DNA from: Ghiorsea sp.
GTDB taxonomy: Bacteria > Pseudomonadota > Zetaproteobacteria > Mariprofundales > Mariprofundaceae
Length of the DNA stretch: 16,886 bases
Reading direction: 5' to 3'
NCBI GenBank assembly: GCA_027019685.1
Contig: JALUWH010000078.1
Location: 1-16,886 of the forward strand
Below the pieces are notes generated by a model that worked only from the letters and a program-made list of their open reading frames with translations, was not told the origin of the DNA and searched no databases. Of this stretch, positions 1-7,147 are shown piece after piece. Every line of letters starts with the position of its first letter. Within the stretch, counting starts at the first letter, position 1. The position numbers and the translations under genes are program-made.

Positions 1-231
1 GATATTGAAGGTTTGGTAGCAAGAATAGATGTTGCGGCATTTGATGGACGAGCAGCACAACATTTTGGGGAATTACGAGCAGAGCTATACCAAATCGGTA
101 AACCCATAGGGCCTTATGATATGATGATTGCGGGTCATGCAAGGTCATTGGGCTTAACTTTGGTCACCAACAATATGAAAGAGTTTCAGCGAGTAGAAGG
201 CTTGCGCCTTGAAAATTGGGTGGAAGTATAG
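1..231 (+). CDS. vapC: VapC-family PIN-domain ribonuclease toxin, 3' part only
   Basis: The reading frame is open from base 1 and stops at 229-231, so the N-terminal part lies outside the window; the visible piece is 76 residues. It carries the C-terminal half of a PIN domain. The stretch PYDMMIAGHARSLGLTLVTN holds the conserved Asp of the 'PxDxxIAxHA' motif, and the following NN.KEFxRVEGLRxENW tail is the classic VapC ending. VapC proteins are Mg-dependent ribonucleases that cleave tRNA (often initiator tRNA) or rRNA and are neutralised by VapB. A vapB partner would be expected just upstream, off the window. The first two acidic residues of the PIN active site are not visible, so activity cannot be judged. 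Family assignment is confident; the RNA target is not. Confidence 0.88.
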   Translation, partial: DIEGLVARIDVAAFDGRAAQHFGELRAELYQIGKPIGPYDMMIAGHARSLGLTLVTNNMKEFQRVEGLRLENWVEV

Positions 232-360
232 TGGTACGATTTAGGGTAACTTCGCTGAATATGAAAAAGATAAAGAGCACAGGTTGGGTAAAGTTGCCAG
301 CCAACCGCATCGAATGAAATACAAAAAACTAGCGTGATTACTTTTAAGCTTACCCATAAC

Positions 361-388
361 TTGACATTTGTATCTACTCGGATACACT
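361..388 (+). promoter_or_regulatory. Sigma-70-type promoter of the toxin-antitoxin pair
   Basis: A perfect -35 hexamer TTGACA (361-366) is followed after 16 nt by TACACT (383-388). A start site 6-8 nt after the -10 would fall at about 394-396, essentially on the toxin ATG at 396. No Shine-Dalgarno sequence precedes that ATG, so the transcript may be leaderless or nearly so. Confidence 0.6.
369..386. promoter_or_regulatory. Inverted repeat between -35 and -10, likely antitoxin operator
   Basis: TGTATC (369-374) and GATACA (381-386) form a perfect 6-bp inverted repeat with a 6-nt spacer. It lies inside the promoter spacer and overlaps the -10. HigA-type antitoxins of the helix-turn-helix class usually repress their own operon by binding such dyads, so this is the natural operator. 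Binding is inferred. Confidence 0.5.
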
Positions 389-395
389 GAATTGT

Positions 396-692
396 ATGAT
401 AGAAGTTCGTCAAACTGAAACGTACGCTCGTTGGTTTGCAAAACTTCGCAATATGCGCGCAAAAGCACGAATTGATGTAAGAGTTCGACGATTGTCTTTA
501 GGCAATGCAGGTGATGTAAAGCCAGTGGGCGGTGGCATATCAGAATTACGAATTGATGTTGGTAAAGGTTACCGTGTTTATTATGTCAATCGTGGTGGTT
601 GTTTGATTATCTTATTGGCTGGTGGTGATAAATCTTCACAGCAGCGTGATATTGAAAATGCTAAGACGATTGCAGCTGATATACAGGAGTAG
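396..692 (+). CDS. HigB/RelE-superfamily addiction-module toxin (HI1419-like)
   Basis: This is a 98-residue protein of the 'addiction module killer protein' type in the RelE/ParE superfamily (phage Gp49-like). Family hallmarks are the N-terminal IEVRQTETYARWFAKLR, the central RRLSLGNAGDVKPVGGGISE, the segment ELRID.GKGYRVYY and the C-terminal GGDKSSQQRDIENAK. RelE/HigB toxins generally cleave mRNA at the ribosome. The ATG at 396 matches the usual N-terminus of this family, and a later Met would remove the first strand. The gene comes first in the operon, before its antitoxin, which is the order typical of HigBA/HI1419-HI1420 modules. Its stop codon overlaps the antitoxin's ribosome-binding region, suggesting translational coupling. 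Confidence 0.9.
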   Translation: MIEVRQTETYARWFAKLRNMRAKARIDVRVRRLSLGNAGDVKPVGGGISELRIDVGKGYRVYYVNRGGCLIILLAGGDKSSQQRDIENAKTIAADIQE

Positions 693-696
693 TGAT

Positions 697-978
697 ATGG
701 GTGAAACAACAAAAGTATGGGATGTTAGTGAGCATTTAACCAATCCTGAAGCCATTGCTGAATATATGACAGCGGTACTCGAAGATGGAGACCCTGATTT
801 GCTGCTTGCAGCATTGGGTGATATTGCTAAAGCAAAGGGTATGAGCAAGTTATCAAACGAAACAGGGCTTGGTCGAGAAAGCTTATATAAAGCTCTCTCT
901 CCAGGTGCGAAACCGCGTTATGACACCATTTTGAAGGTCATGCGTGGCTTGGATATTCATCTAAGAGCATCGGTTTAA
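697..978 (+). CDS. HigA-like addiction-module antitoxin (HI1420-like)
   Basis: This is a 93-residue helix-turn-helix antitoxin partnered with the toxin just upstream. I chose the ATG at 697 because AGGAG at 685-689 sits 7 nt before it, overlapping the toxin stop at 690-692. An earlier in-frame start would lie deep inside the toxin gene. Visible parts are an N-terminal segment with WDVSEHLTNPEAIAEYM (typical of this antidote family), a middle DPDLLLAALGDIAKAKGM, and the helix-turn-helix MSKLSNETGLGRESLYKAL followed by KPRYDTILKVMRGL. Proteins of this family bind and neutralise the cognate toxin and repress the operon, presumably through the dyad at 369-386. The gene ends 120 nt before the large STAND gene. 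Confidence 0.9.
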   Translation: MGETTKVWDVSEHLTNPEAIAEYMTAVLEDGDPDLLLAALGDIAKAKGMSKLSNETGLGRESLYKALSPGAKPRYDTILKVMRGLDIHLRASV

Positions 979-1096
979 GGATTCAGGGAAAGTTGATGGA
1001 AAAGAGAATACTGCCCCCTTATTCCAAAAAGGGTAGTGAACTTCATAGCGTCCACTTTAATAAAATGTTGAAAAAAACGATTGTGAGTGAAGTGAT

Positions 1097-1110
1097 AATT
1101 GCAAGCAATT
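1097..1110. repeat. Palindrome over the presumed start codon of the large STAND gene
   Basis: AATTGC and GCAATT, separated by AA, form a 6-bp inverted repeat that contains the TTG start codon (1099-1101). It may be coincidental, or it may hide the start codon in the RNA or bind a regulator. The rest of 979-1098 has no convincing promoter or terminator, although TAAAAT at 1061-1066 could be a -10. Confidence 0.3.
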
Positions 1111-4100
1111 AACAGCGGTGCAGCCCCTGCTCTCCGAGGGTATCGGAAACAGTTTCTATATACTCTAGGGCGAATAATTAAAGCTGATGTCGAGGTTTTT
1201 TATCCTGAAAAAATTGAAGATTTGTCTGTCTATGATGATAGAGGAAAGCTGGTTGAAATCATTCAGGTTAAAGATCATTCGAAGCCTTTATCATTTTCAG
1301 TTTTAAAATCGTTTTTTGATCAAGCAACCACCACTATCAATGAGCATCCAGATGTAAGTGTTACATTAGCTAACTATGGAACACTTGGCCCAGAGCTAAA
1401 AAGCGAGTTGGATAAAAAAGAGGCAGGTGCCAACTCTAAGTTTTGCGATGTTCGAAAAGCTATCCAGCGATTATATGTGCAAAAGTTAGATGAGACTGAA
1501 GAACTTCGAAGTATCATAGACTTTCTCTCATCTCAGCCGACGTTATCGGGAGACGCTCAATCTGCATTTGATATTCTGATGCAAAGTTTATACAGAGGCT
1601 CTGAAATTGGACAAAGCTACTCCAAGCAAAGTGTGCTTGAGCATATTCAAAAGATTGGCATATACCTAATAGGGCGTGAAGCTCATCATCAAGAGTGGGG
1701 CTCAAGCATATTACCTTTGGAAGCCAATGACGGTTACTCCAAGATTCAACTACGCGAAGAGTTTTGTCAGGGTGTTGGAGCAAGGTGGGAGCACATCGTC
1801 TCAGGGATTGATACTGTCCGCCCACAGTATTTGGAATCCATTGAAGAGGGCTTTAGGAATAATAATATCGTGATTATTCACGGCGCATCTGGACAGGGGA
1901 AGTCGACGCTCGCTTATCGTTTTCTTTATGACTTTTGTTCGGCTGCAACACGTTACGAGATTAGGGATATTAGCACACCAGAACGTGCGTTGAAGATCAG
2001 TGCTGCATTACGTGGGTATGAGTCTGGTTTGCCAGTACCACTTATTTTCTATGCAGATGTCAGTTATGCGGATAAAGGGCTTGCAGAGATATTAAAACAA
2101 GTAGTTGATATGCCGCATATTCAGTTGTTGCTGACGATAAGAGAGGAAGATTGGCGGTTAGTCTCTTTGAGTAAAGCGGATCTCAAGTTTACTGATATTG
2201 AATTGGACTTCAATGTGTCAGAAGCTCAACAGCTATTTGATTGTATTGAAAATAACTTTCCTGATTTTAGCCAAGCATGGGCTCAGTTTGGGGGGGAAGG
2301 GCCGCTCCTTGAATTTGTATACCTATTGAACCATACGGAGAACCTTCGTGACCGCTTAGAGCAACAATATAACCGTATCGCTGACAATATTGAATATCCT
2401 GATGACCTGAAGGTTTTGGAATATGTCGCAGTAGCAGGTAGTTGCGGAGCACGGATTGACCTGCGGAAGCTAAAAGAATTGATCCCTCAAGTACCACTCA
2501 AACGAATCATTGATCGATTGGAAAGCGAATATTTGATACGTCAAAATATTGAAGGAGCCTCGTTATCCAGCTTGCACTCTATCCGGGCAGGACTTTTAAC
2601 AGGGATATTTATTGACCCCGTAATCAAGAGTTGGCCAGAAATGGCATTGAAATGTTTACCTGTGTTGTTAGATGAAGACTTCGAGCCTTTTCTATTACAT
2701 ATCTTTATTAATCATCCTGAGGCAGAAGAGACGATACTGCCTTATGTGCGAAGTACTCGGTTTCATACCTGGACAGGGGTTGGGGGAGTTGTACGAGCAT
2801 TATTGTGGAAAGGTGTTTACGACTATATCCGAAATAACCAAGAGCTCATAAATGAGGTAAGAGACGATATAGGGGATGGTATCTGGCTAATTCTGGATTT
2901 CGACCTTGTTGGAATATTAGAGGATGAATCAGGTGGGGCAGGTATTCTGGATATTCTGCCCGCTGAAGGTCAAGTAAAAGCGAAACAGTGGCGCAGTCAG
3001 CAGTTGCCAAAGGCTGAAGCATTTACCGAACTCAACTCATGGCTGCGCATTGCTCTTTTTCCAACACAGCAATGTAAAGATGAAAGTGATTGGCGGGCAT
3101 TGGGAGAAACAGCCTATTGGGTAGGTTTTGGCAAACTTGAAACTAATTTATACGATACTTTGGATTGGGAGGCCTTAACCAAATTTATCGACACGTTACC
3201 ATTGGATGTATTGGGAACGCTGATTTACGGAATCTGGAATGGATTCTCAAATCGACCTCTTTTTTCGGAATGGTATAACCAGATTCGACCTAAATTACTG
3301 GAGCGTTTTCAGGATGAAACACTAACCCCATTTGTTGAAATGAAAGATGAGGTGATTCGAGCACATTTTATTGTGCCTATTGAAGAAAGCGAAGATGTCG
3401 ATCAGGAGATAAAAAAAGGGATTAGCTTGCATCAGCAAGGGGTTGAGCATATTGAGTTGCTGGCTCAGTTATTTCCTCAATTTGAGGGTTTTGGATGCCA
3501 AGGTTATGGACATATGTTGTTCGATTTCATTGAACATGATGATACGATCAAGTCATCCGTTTCTTCGACTTATCTTCGCCCAGATTGGGTGACTCAAGTT
3601 AATAAGACTGCACGCATTCTGAGTGGCTATGAGTCCAGACCTGAAACTTGGCGGGAATACTGCGATCAAATGTTAGGTACTCGCCAAGGGTTGGTTCACT
3701 GCATGAATGAATTGCGGCTGTGTTTATCCAAGCATTTTCGTAGTAAGAAGCCAGTTCAGCAACTTATTTCATTGCCAGACTCTATAATGTGGAAAAAGGT
3801 GTCTCAGCAAGTTGCTCGAACCCCATCATTCCCATTGGAAGCACTGGATCAATGGGGTTTTACTGAAGAGGGAGGAGATAGTTCTGACTTGGAAGGGAAA
3901 TCAGAGCAAAGTAATAAATCAAAAGAGGTGCGATCAACTGCGCATCTTCAGCGTTATAGACGGTACTTGAAAATAAAATCAAAAGTCTTTGACGGGGTGT
4001 CGAATTTTCTTAATCAAGCACCAGATTTTATTGTTGCCAATAGTCATCTTGGAAAGGCAAAAACAGTTGATGAGAAAAAAAGGATTCAAGAGGTGATTAA

Positions 4101-5220
4101 GTCATTGAATCTCAATCTAGATAAACCTTTTATAGTTGGATATAACTTATCTGAAGCAATAATTGCTTTGCCCGAATTTCAACGGCTCTATCGGCACCAT
4201 TTCGCAGGGCTAACAGACTTGAGGCTGCTTGATAAACTGGAACAAGAAGAACAACAAGTTCTTAATTCCATCTGGTGCTTTTGGTATTTCTTTATCAATG
4301 ACTCATCACATCATTGGAATACACCTGGAAAAGCAGTTGCTGCTCAGCTTGAGAAAAGAAAGGTGTCCATAAGAGAGCGTATTAAGCAGGGACTAGAGCG
4401 TGCTTCTACGGATGATGTCGTGATCAAATGCTTGCACAGTTCTCCGTTATATGAAAATGAGCCAGCATTGTGGGTTACAATTGATGGGGAAAACCCGATA
4501 GATGTATATAATCAATTTGAAGAAATGTATAAACAAATTCTGGTGTCATTGGGAGAGATTAAACTTCACTCTATTGATTATTACGCTTTGCAATTTCAAT
4601 TCAGCCATTTAGTTGTTTTACCACTTGTTAGAGGAAAATTACTTGAACGCAGTGCTTGGGTTCTCCCAAATTACAAGTTGGTTTCTGAGCTCAATAGCAC
4701 CCAAGATCTAAGCCAGTTAAATTATCTACCTCATCCGATAGATGCTGATGTACTGATAAATATTGGGCTGGATATTTGGAAAACTCCTCAGCTATCAGAA
4801 GCCAAGGCGTTATTTGAAGGCGTTGCTAAACTTCAAGTACAGCTTTTGCATATGGTTCAGGTTGGAAAAATTCCAGGGTTGGATAAGTCGGAAGGTAGTG
4901 TTGCTCAAGTTTATTTTGCAAGCCTTCAAGAAATCACTAGCCAGCATATGCAACAAGTATTTGATTCAAGTCAAATACTAGAGAACCAGTATCAGGAAGC
5001 ATTATGCGATCTTCCCGAGGGTTCTGTAAATGAATACATAGAAGAAGCTTATCACGATCTTGCTGAAATATATGATGATCTCTTTCCTCCAGGGTTTCAA
5101 AATGGAAAAGCCGAGTTAGACATCGAAAAGATGGAAGAGTGGCAAAAGAAATTGGTGACTATTCAGGGTGATGTTTTTGAGATATATCTTAAGTGGGCGA
5201 CTTATTTGGTAAGTGTTTGA
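1099..5220 (+). CDS. Large STAND NTPase with N-terminal Cap4/Mrr-like nuclease domain; candidate Avs-like anti-phage protein
   Basis: The product has 1,373 residues. Residues 1-130 look like a Cap4 (DUF4297)-type PD-(D/E)xK DNA nuclease: a RGYRKQFLYTLGRI helix, D41 in IEDLSVYD, and Q56-V-K58 in EIIQVKD, then the LSFSVLKSFF helix. A P-loop ATPase follows, with Walker A GASGQGKST (262-270), a Walker B-like strand ending in D320 (LIFYAD), and a sensor arginine R348 in LLLTIRE. Next come GPLLEF (401-406) and a winged-helix-like region ending in LHSIRAG (492-498). Residues from about 500 to the end are unassigned and apparently helical. A charged, probably flexible linker at about 921-945 divides them. 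This order (nuclease, STAND NTPase, long sensor) is that of Avs anti-phage proteins, which detect phage proteins and then cut DNA. That role is inferred. Stop codons at 1084, 1093 and 1096 block upstream extension, so TTG at 1099 is the likely start, with a weak ribosome-binding site. Confidence 0.75.
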   Translation: MQAINSGAAPALRGYRKQFLYTLGRIIKADVEVFYPEKIEDLSVYDDRGKLVEIIQVKDHSKPLSFSVLKSFFDQATTTINEHPDVSVTLANYGTLGPELKSELDKKEAGANSKFCDVRKAIQRLYVQKLDETEELRSIIDFLSSQPTLSGDAQSAFDILMQSLYRGSEIGQSYSKQSVLEHIQKIGIYLIGREAHHQEWGSSILPLEANDGYSKIQLREEFCQGVGARWEHIVSGIDTVRPQYLESIEEGFRNNNIVIIHGASGQGKSTLAYRFLYDFCSAATRYEIRDISTPERALKISAALRGYESGLPVPLIFYADVSYADKGLAEILKQVVDMPHIQLLLTIREEDWRLVSLSKADLKFTDIELDFNVSEAQQLFDCIENNFPDFSQAWAQFGGEGPLLEFVYLLNHTENLRDRLEQQYNRIADNIEYPDDLKVLEYVAVAGSCGARIDLRKLKELIPQVPLKRIIDRLESEYLIRQNIEGASLSSLHSIRAGLLTGIFIDPVIKSWPEMALKCLPVLLDEDFEPFLLHIFINHPEAEETILPYVRSTRFHTWTGVGGVVRALLWKGVYDYIRNNQELINEVRDDIGDGIWLILDFDLVGILEDESGGAGILDILPAEGQVKAKQWRSQQLPKAEAFTELNSWLRIALFPTQQCKDESDWRALGETAYWVGFGKLETNLYDTLDWEALTKFIDTLPLDVLGTLIYGIWNGFSNRPLFSEWYNQIRPKLLERFQDETLTPFVEMKDEVIRAHFIVPIEESEDVDQEIKKGISLHQQGVEHIELLAQLFPQFEGFGCQGYGHMLFDFIEHDDTIKSSVSSTYLRPDWVTQVNKTARILSGYESRPETWREYCDQMLGTRQGLVHCMNELRLCLSKHFRSKKPVQQLISLPDSIMWKKVSQQVARTPSFPLEALDQWGFTEEGGDSSDLEGKSEQSNKSKEVRSTAHLQRYRRYLKIKSKVFDGVSNFLNQAPDFIVANSHLGKAKTVDEKKRIQEVIKSLNLNLDKPFIVGYNLSEAIIALPEFQRLYRHHFAGLTDLRLLDKLEQEEQQVLNSIWCFWYFFINDSSHHWNTPGKAVAAQLEKRKVSIRERIKQGLERASTDDVVIKCLHSSPLYENEPALWVTIDGENPIDVYNQFEEMYKQILVSLGEIKLHSIDYYALQFQFSHLVVLPLVRGKLLERSAWVLPNYKLVSELNSTQDLSQLNYLPHPIDADVLINIGLDIWKTPQLSEAKALFEGVAKLQVQLLHMVQVGKIPGLDKSEGSVAQVYFASLQEITSQHMQQVFDSSQILENQYQEALCDLPEGSVNEYIEEAYHDLAEIYDDLFPPGFQNGKAELDIEKMEEWQKKLVTIQGDVFEIYLKWATYLVSV

Positions 5221-5280
5221 TAGTTTATCAAATATGATGGTACAAGGTATCGGGGTTTGTTTCGCGGACTTTAAGGTTGC

Positions 5281-5541
5281 TTAGTAGTGATAACGGCAGG
5301 AAATAATCGTTAATTTCTTATTATCTACGGCATAAACAAGACGGTTGGTATCATCAATTCTTCGAGAGTGAAAGCCTGCAAGGTTTTCTCTTAAAGCTTC
5401 AGGTTTACCAATACCCTCAAAAGGGATACGCATGGTTTCTTGAATAAGTTTATTGATGCGCTTTAAAGTCTTTTTATCTTGAGTTTGCCACCACACATAA
5501 TCTTTCCACGCTTCTCTTGTCCAAGCGAGTGTGTTAAGCAT
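5281..5541 (-). CDS. yoeB: YoeB toxin, ribosome-dependent mRNA endonuclease
   Basis: The 86-residue protein aligns by eye along its whole length with E. coli YoeB (84 residues): WKDYVWWQTQDKKTLKRINK, RIPFEGIGKPEALRENLAGF, SRRIDDTNRLVYAV and the terminal CRYHY. The catalytic residues known from E. coli (E46, R65, H83, Y84) correspond here to E48, R67, H85 and Y86, and all are present, so the toxin looks intact. YoeB cleaves mRNA in the ribosomal A site. The gene overlaps the upstream yefM by 8 nt in antitoxin-first order. It converges with the large STAND gene, with about 60 nt between the two stop codons and no obvious terminator there. Confidence 0.96.
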   Translation of the reverse strand: MLNTLAWTREAWKDYVWWQTQDKKTLKRINKLIQETMRIPFEGIGKPEALRENLAGFHSRRIDDTNRLVYAVDNKKLTIISCRYHY

Positions 5542-5788
5542 CCTTTAAATCGTGGGTTTCTGTTTTGCCTTGTTGGTATTGGGCAATGGATTTTTCCAAG
5601 TGCGTGAGGTTGGCAGGGGATTGAAGCAGGTGGACAGTTTCCATCAAACTATTGAATGAATCCAAAGACATCACCACAGCATCGCTGGCATCTCTGCGAT
5701 TAATGACAGTGTAGTCGGCATTATCAACAGCGTTATCCAACACATTTTTTAGATTGTTTCGTGCTTCTGTAAAATTAACCACCTGCAT
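5534..5788 (-). CDS. yefM: YefM antitoxin (Phd/YefM family)
   Basis: This 84-residue protein starts MQVVNFTEARNNLKNVLDNA and continues with ADYTVINRRDASDAVVMSLD, the standard Phd/YefM DNA-binding domain. The C-terminal tail (from about residue 50, LMETVHLLQSPANLTHLEKS) is the toxin-binding region. YefM neutralises YoeB and represses the operon, with YoeB as co-repressor. The coding strand carries AGGTGG a few bases before the ATG. A TTGTAC-17-TAGACT promoter and TGTACA-core palindrome lie upstream. The 8-nt overlap with yoeB indicates coupled translation. The module appears complete and functional. Confidence 0.95.
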   Translation of the reverse strand: MQVVNFTEARNNLKNVLDNAVDNADYTVINRRDASDAVVMSLDSFNSLMETVHLLQSPANLTHLEKSIAQYQQGKTETHDLKDA

Positions 5789-5803
5789 ATCACCACCTCA
5801 ACA

Positions 5804-5809
5804 TGTACG
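5804..5809 (-). promoter_or_regulatory. Secondary YefM operator half-site
   Basis: TGTACG lies between the promoter and the yefM start and differs by one base from the TGTACA core recognised by YefM in E. coli, where a long and a short palindrome sit together. It would be the short site. The match is only six bases, so support is modest. Confidence 0.35.
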
Positions 5810-5821
5810 ATTTATTGCACA

Positions 5822-5850
5822 AGTCTAGCGTGGTTGCCTAAGTTGTACAA
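5822..5850 (-). promoter_or_regulatory. Promoter of yefM-yoeB
   Basis: On the minus strand, TTGTAC (plus-strand 5845-5850) is followed after exactly 17 nt by TAGACT (plus-strand 5822-5827), a good sigma-70 arrangement about 35 nt upstream of the yefM start. The -35 lies inside the YefM palindrome, which suits autorepression. Confidence 0.6.
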
Positions 5851-5851
5851 C
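5842..5851. promoter_or_regulatory. YefM-YoeB operator palindrome
   Basis: GTTGTACAAC is a perfect 10-bp palindrome with the TGTACA core known for YefM binding in E. coli. It overlaps the -35 element of the yefM-yoeB promoter, so bound YefM-YoeB would block RNA polymerase. Confidence 0.65.
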
Positions 5852-5913
5852 AAATAAGACATGTTAAAGTTTTGATGAACTATTTAAGAGCCTTGGCAAT
5901 TTTAGTTGTTTTT

Positions 5914-6141
5914 CTATGATTGTGGGGTCGGGTCAAGCTGGATATGAAGCTTTTCACCTGCAAATTCTACAATATCACCTGACATAATCTTTTTTCTTTT
6001 TTGGGTTTCGACCTTACCGTTGAGTAAAACCTCACCTTCAGCAATCACGTGTTTTGCAACGCCACCACTGGAGGCTAGACCTTCAAACTTTAAGATTTTA
6101 TAAAGTTCTGTGGGTTCTTTTGTTATAGTGACTTCTCTCAT
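5914..6141 (-). CDS. Small S4-domain RNA-binding protein (YbcJ-like)
   Basis: This 75-residue protein is almost entirely an S4 RNA-binding domain. EGLASSGGVAKHVIAEGEVL (about residues 20-39) is the helix-turn-helix of S4, followed by LNGKVETQKRKKIMSGDIVE, the basic beta segment with the conserved 'V.lNG..e.rr..kl..GD.v' pattern. It resembles the stand-alone YbcJ/RqcP-type S4 proteins, which bind structured RNA or ribosomes; the exact target is unknown. On the coding strand GAGGA precedes the ATG by about 8 nt. The DUF3817 gene lies 39 nt upstream on the same strand, so the two may share a transcript. Confidence 0.88.
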   Translation of the reverse strand: MREVTITKEPTELYKILKFEGLASSGGVAKHVIAEGEVLLNGKVETQKRKKIMSGDIVEFAGEKLHIQLDPTPQS

Positions 6142-6180
6142 GGGTGTATCCTCAGTTGTTTTGGAGTTGGTTGAGATGGT

Positions 6181-6477
6181 TTAGGCTGATTCATTACGGA
6201 CTACATCGAGGTCTCTGATCTTCTTTTCAAGGTAGAAGCAACCAAAGGGCAGAACCGAAGTGATAAAGGCGATGCTTAGCATGGAAGACGGCCATTTTTG
6301 TTGCCGATTGGTGGCATCTAACATGGGTAGGTAGGCAAGCCATAAGAAGCCGTGGATAGGACCAACGATTTTCACAAGGTCGATGCCATACTGATATTTG
6401 GCTGGCATGGCGATAAACAACAAGGCAATCAGCGATAGACCTTCAATCATGCTTAAAATTCTGAATTTTTTTAACAT
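6181..6477 (-). CDS. DUF3817 integral membrane protein
   Basis: This 98-residue membrane protein begins LKKFRILSMIEGLSLIALLF and has three hydrophobic stretches: about 8-24, 38-52 with GPIHGFLWLAYL, and 66-82. The FRI-S-IEG-S pattern, MPAKYQYG and the GPIHG motif identify the DUF3817 family of small inner-membrane proteins of unknown function. No good Shine-Dalgarno sequence precedes the ATG, but the N-terminus matches family starts. The gene is upstream of the S4-domain gene and divergent from the GyrI-like gene, with 137 nt between. Part of this gene has been duplicated and decayed at 7210-7340. Confidence 0.82.
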   Translation of the reverse strand: MLKKFRILSMIEGLSLIALLFIAMPAKYQYGIDLVKIVGPIHGFLWLAYLPMLDATNRQQKWPSSMLSIAFITSVLPFGCFYLEKKIRDLDVVRNESA

Positions 6478-6614
6478 AGGGTGAATATCGCTCCATTGAT
6501 TACATCACTACACATGATTGATACGCTACCTTAGTGCGGTGAATATTATTGTAAAATGAAGAGCAACATTCATCAGGTGTTCATTGCTTTGAAAATGAAA
6601 TAGCATCACTGCAT

Positions 6615-7094
6615 ATGAGAATTGATATTGTAAACATAAAGCCGATTAAGATCGCAGCATTAGAGCATTTGGATGACCCTGAAACACTGGAGCAATCCAT
6701 TGAGCTGTTTAGAACTTGGCGTAAAGAAAGCGGCTGCTCGCCCATTTCAATGAAGCGAACCTTTGGTGTGGCGCATAGCCGCCCAGAAGCAAAGCCAGCA
6801 CAAGCCTTTCGCTTTGATATTTGTGCAGAAGTTGATGAAGATATTGCTGAGAACTCGTATGGCGTGGTGAATAAGAGCATTGAAGGTGGTCGTTATGCAA
6901 GGTTGCGCCATAAGGGTTCACAAGATGGTTTGCAGCAAAAGGTCAATGCGCTTTATCGCACATGGTTGCCCAACAGCGATGAACTGCAACGCGATGCGCC
7001 ACTCTTCTTTGAATATGTAAACCTGACACCTGATGCTTTAGAGAGCGAATTTGTCACGGATATTTATTTCCCATTAAAACCATCAAGGGAATAG
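6615..7094 (+). CDS. GyrI-like small-molecule-binding domain protein
   Basis: The product has 159 residues and matches the GyrI-like (SbmC/AraC effector-binding) fold. It starts MRIDIVNIKPIKIAALEHLD, has a central PAQAFRFDICAEVDEDI, then GGRYARLRHKGSQDGLQQKV and LYRTWLPNS, and ends with the typical FVTDIYFPLKP. Stand-alone members bind hydrophobic small molecules or, in E. coli SbmC, DNA gyrase. No DNA-binding domain is attached. The start lacks a clear ribosome-binding site, but the N-terminus fits the family. The first ten codons and the 22 nt before them recur in degraded form at 7359-7410, showing past duplication of this locus. Confidence 0.82.
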   Translation: MRIDIVNIKPIKIAALEHLDDPETLEQSIELFRTWRKESGCSPISMKRTFGVAHSRPEAKPAQAFRFDICAEVDEDIAENSYGVVNKSIEGGRYARLRHKGSQDGLQQKVNALYRTWLPNSDELQRDAPLFFEYVNLTPDALESEFVTDIYFPLKPSRE

Positions 7095-7147
7095 TTTTTC
7101 AACCATGCTCAAGCTGGTATGGGATTAACAGAAGAGTTGTTTAGATG

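Noticed and set aside
186..468. Two overlapping minus-strand frames of 75 codons each
   Set aside because: They overlap vapC, the promoter and the toxin gene; no recognisable motif and no ribosome-binding site.
622..696. Longer start for the HigA-like antitoxin
   Set aside because: It would lie within the toxin gene; ATG 697 has a well-spaced AGGAG and the expected family N-terminus.
1014..1036. Possible terminator (CCCTT ... AAGGG) after the first toxin-antitoxin pair
   Set aside because: Only a 5-bp stem with a long loop and no T-run after it.
1065..1099. Frameshift at the A7 run joining ATG 1065 to the STAND frame
   Set aside because: The STAND frame has stops at 1084, 1093 and 1096, so a slip at 1071-1077 would terminate at once.
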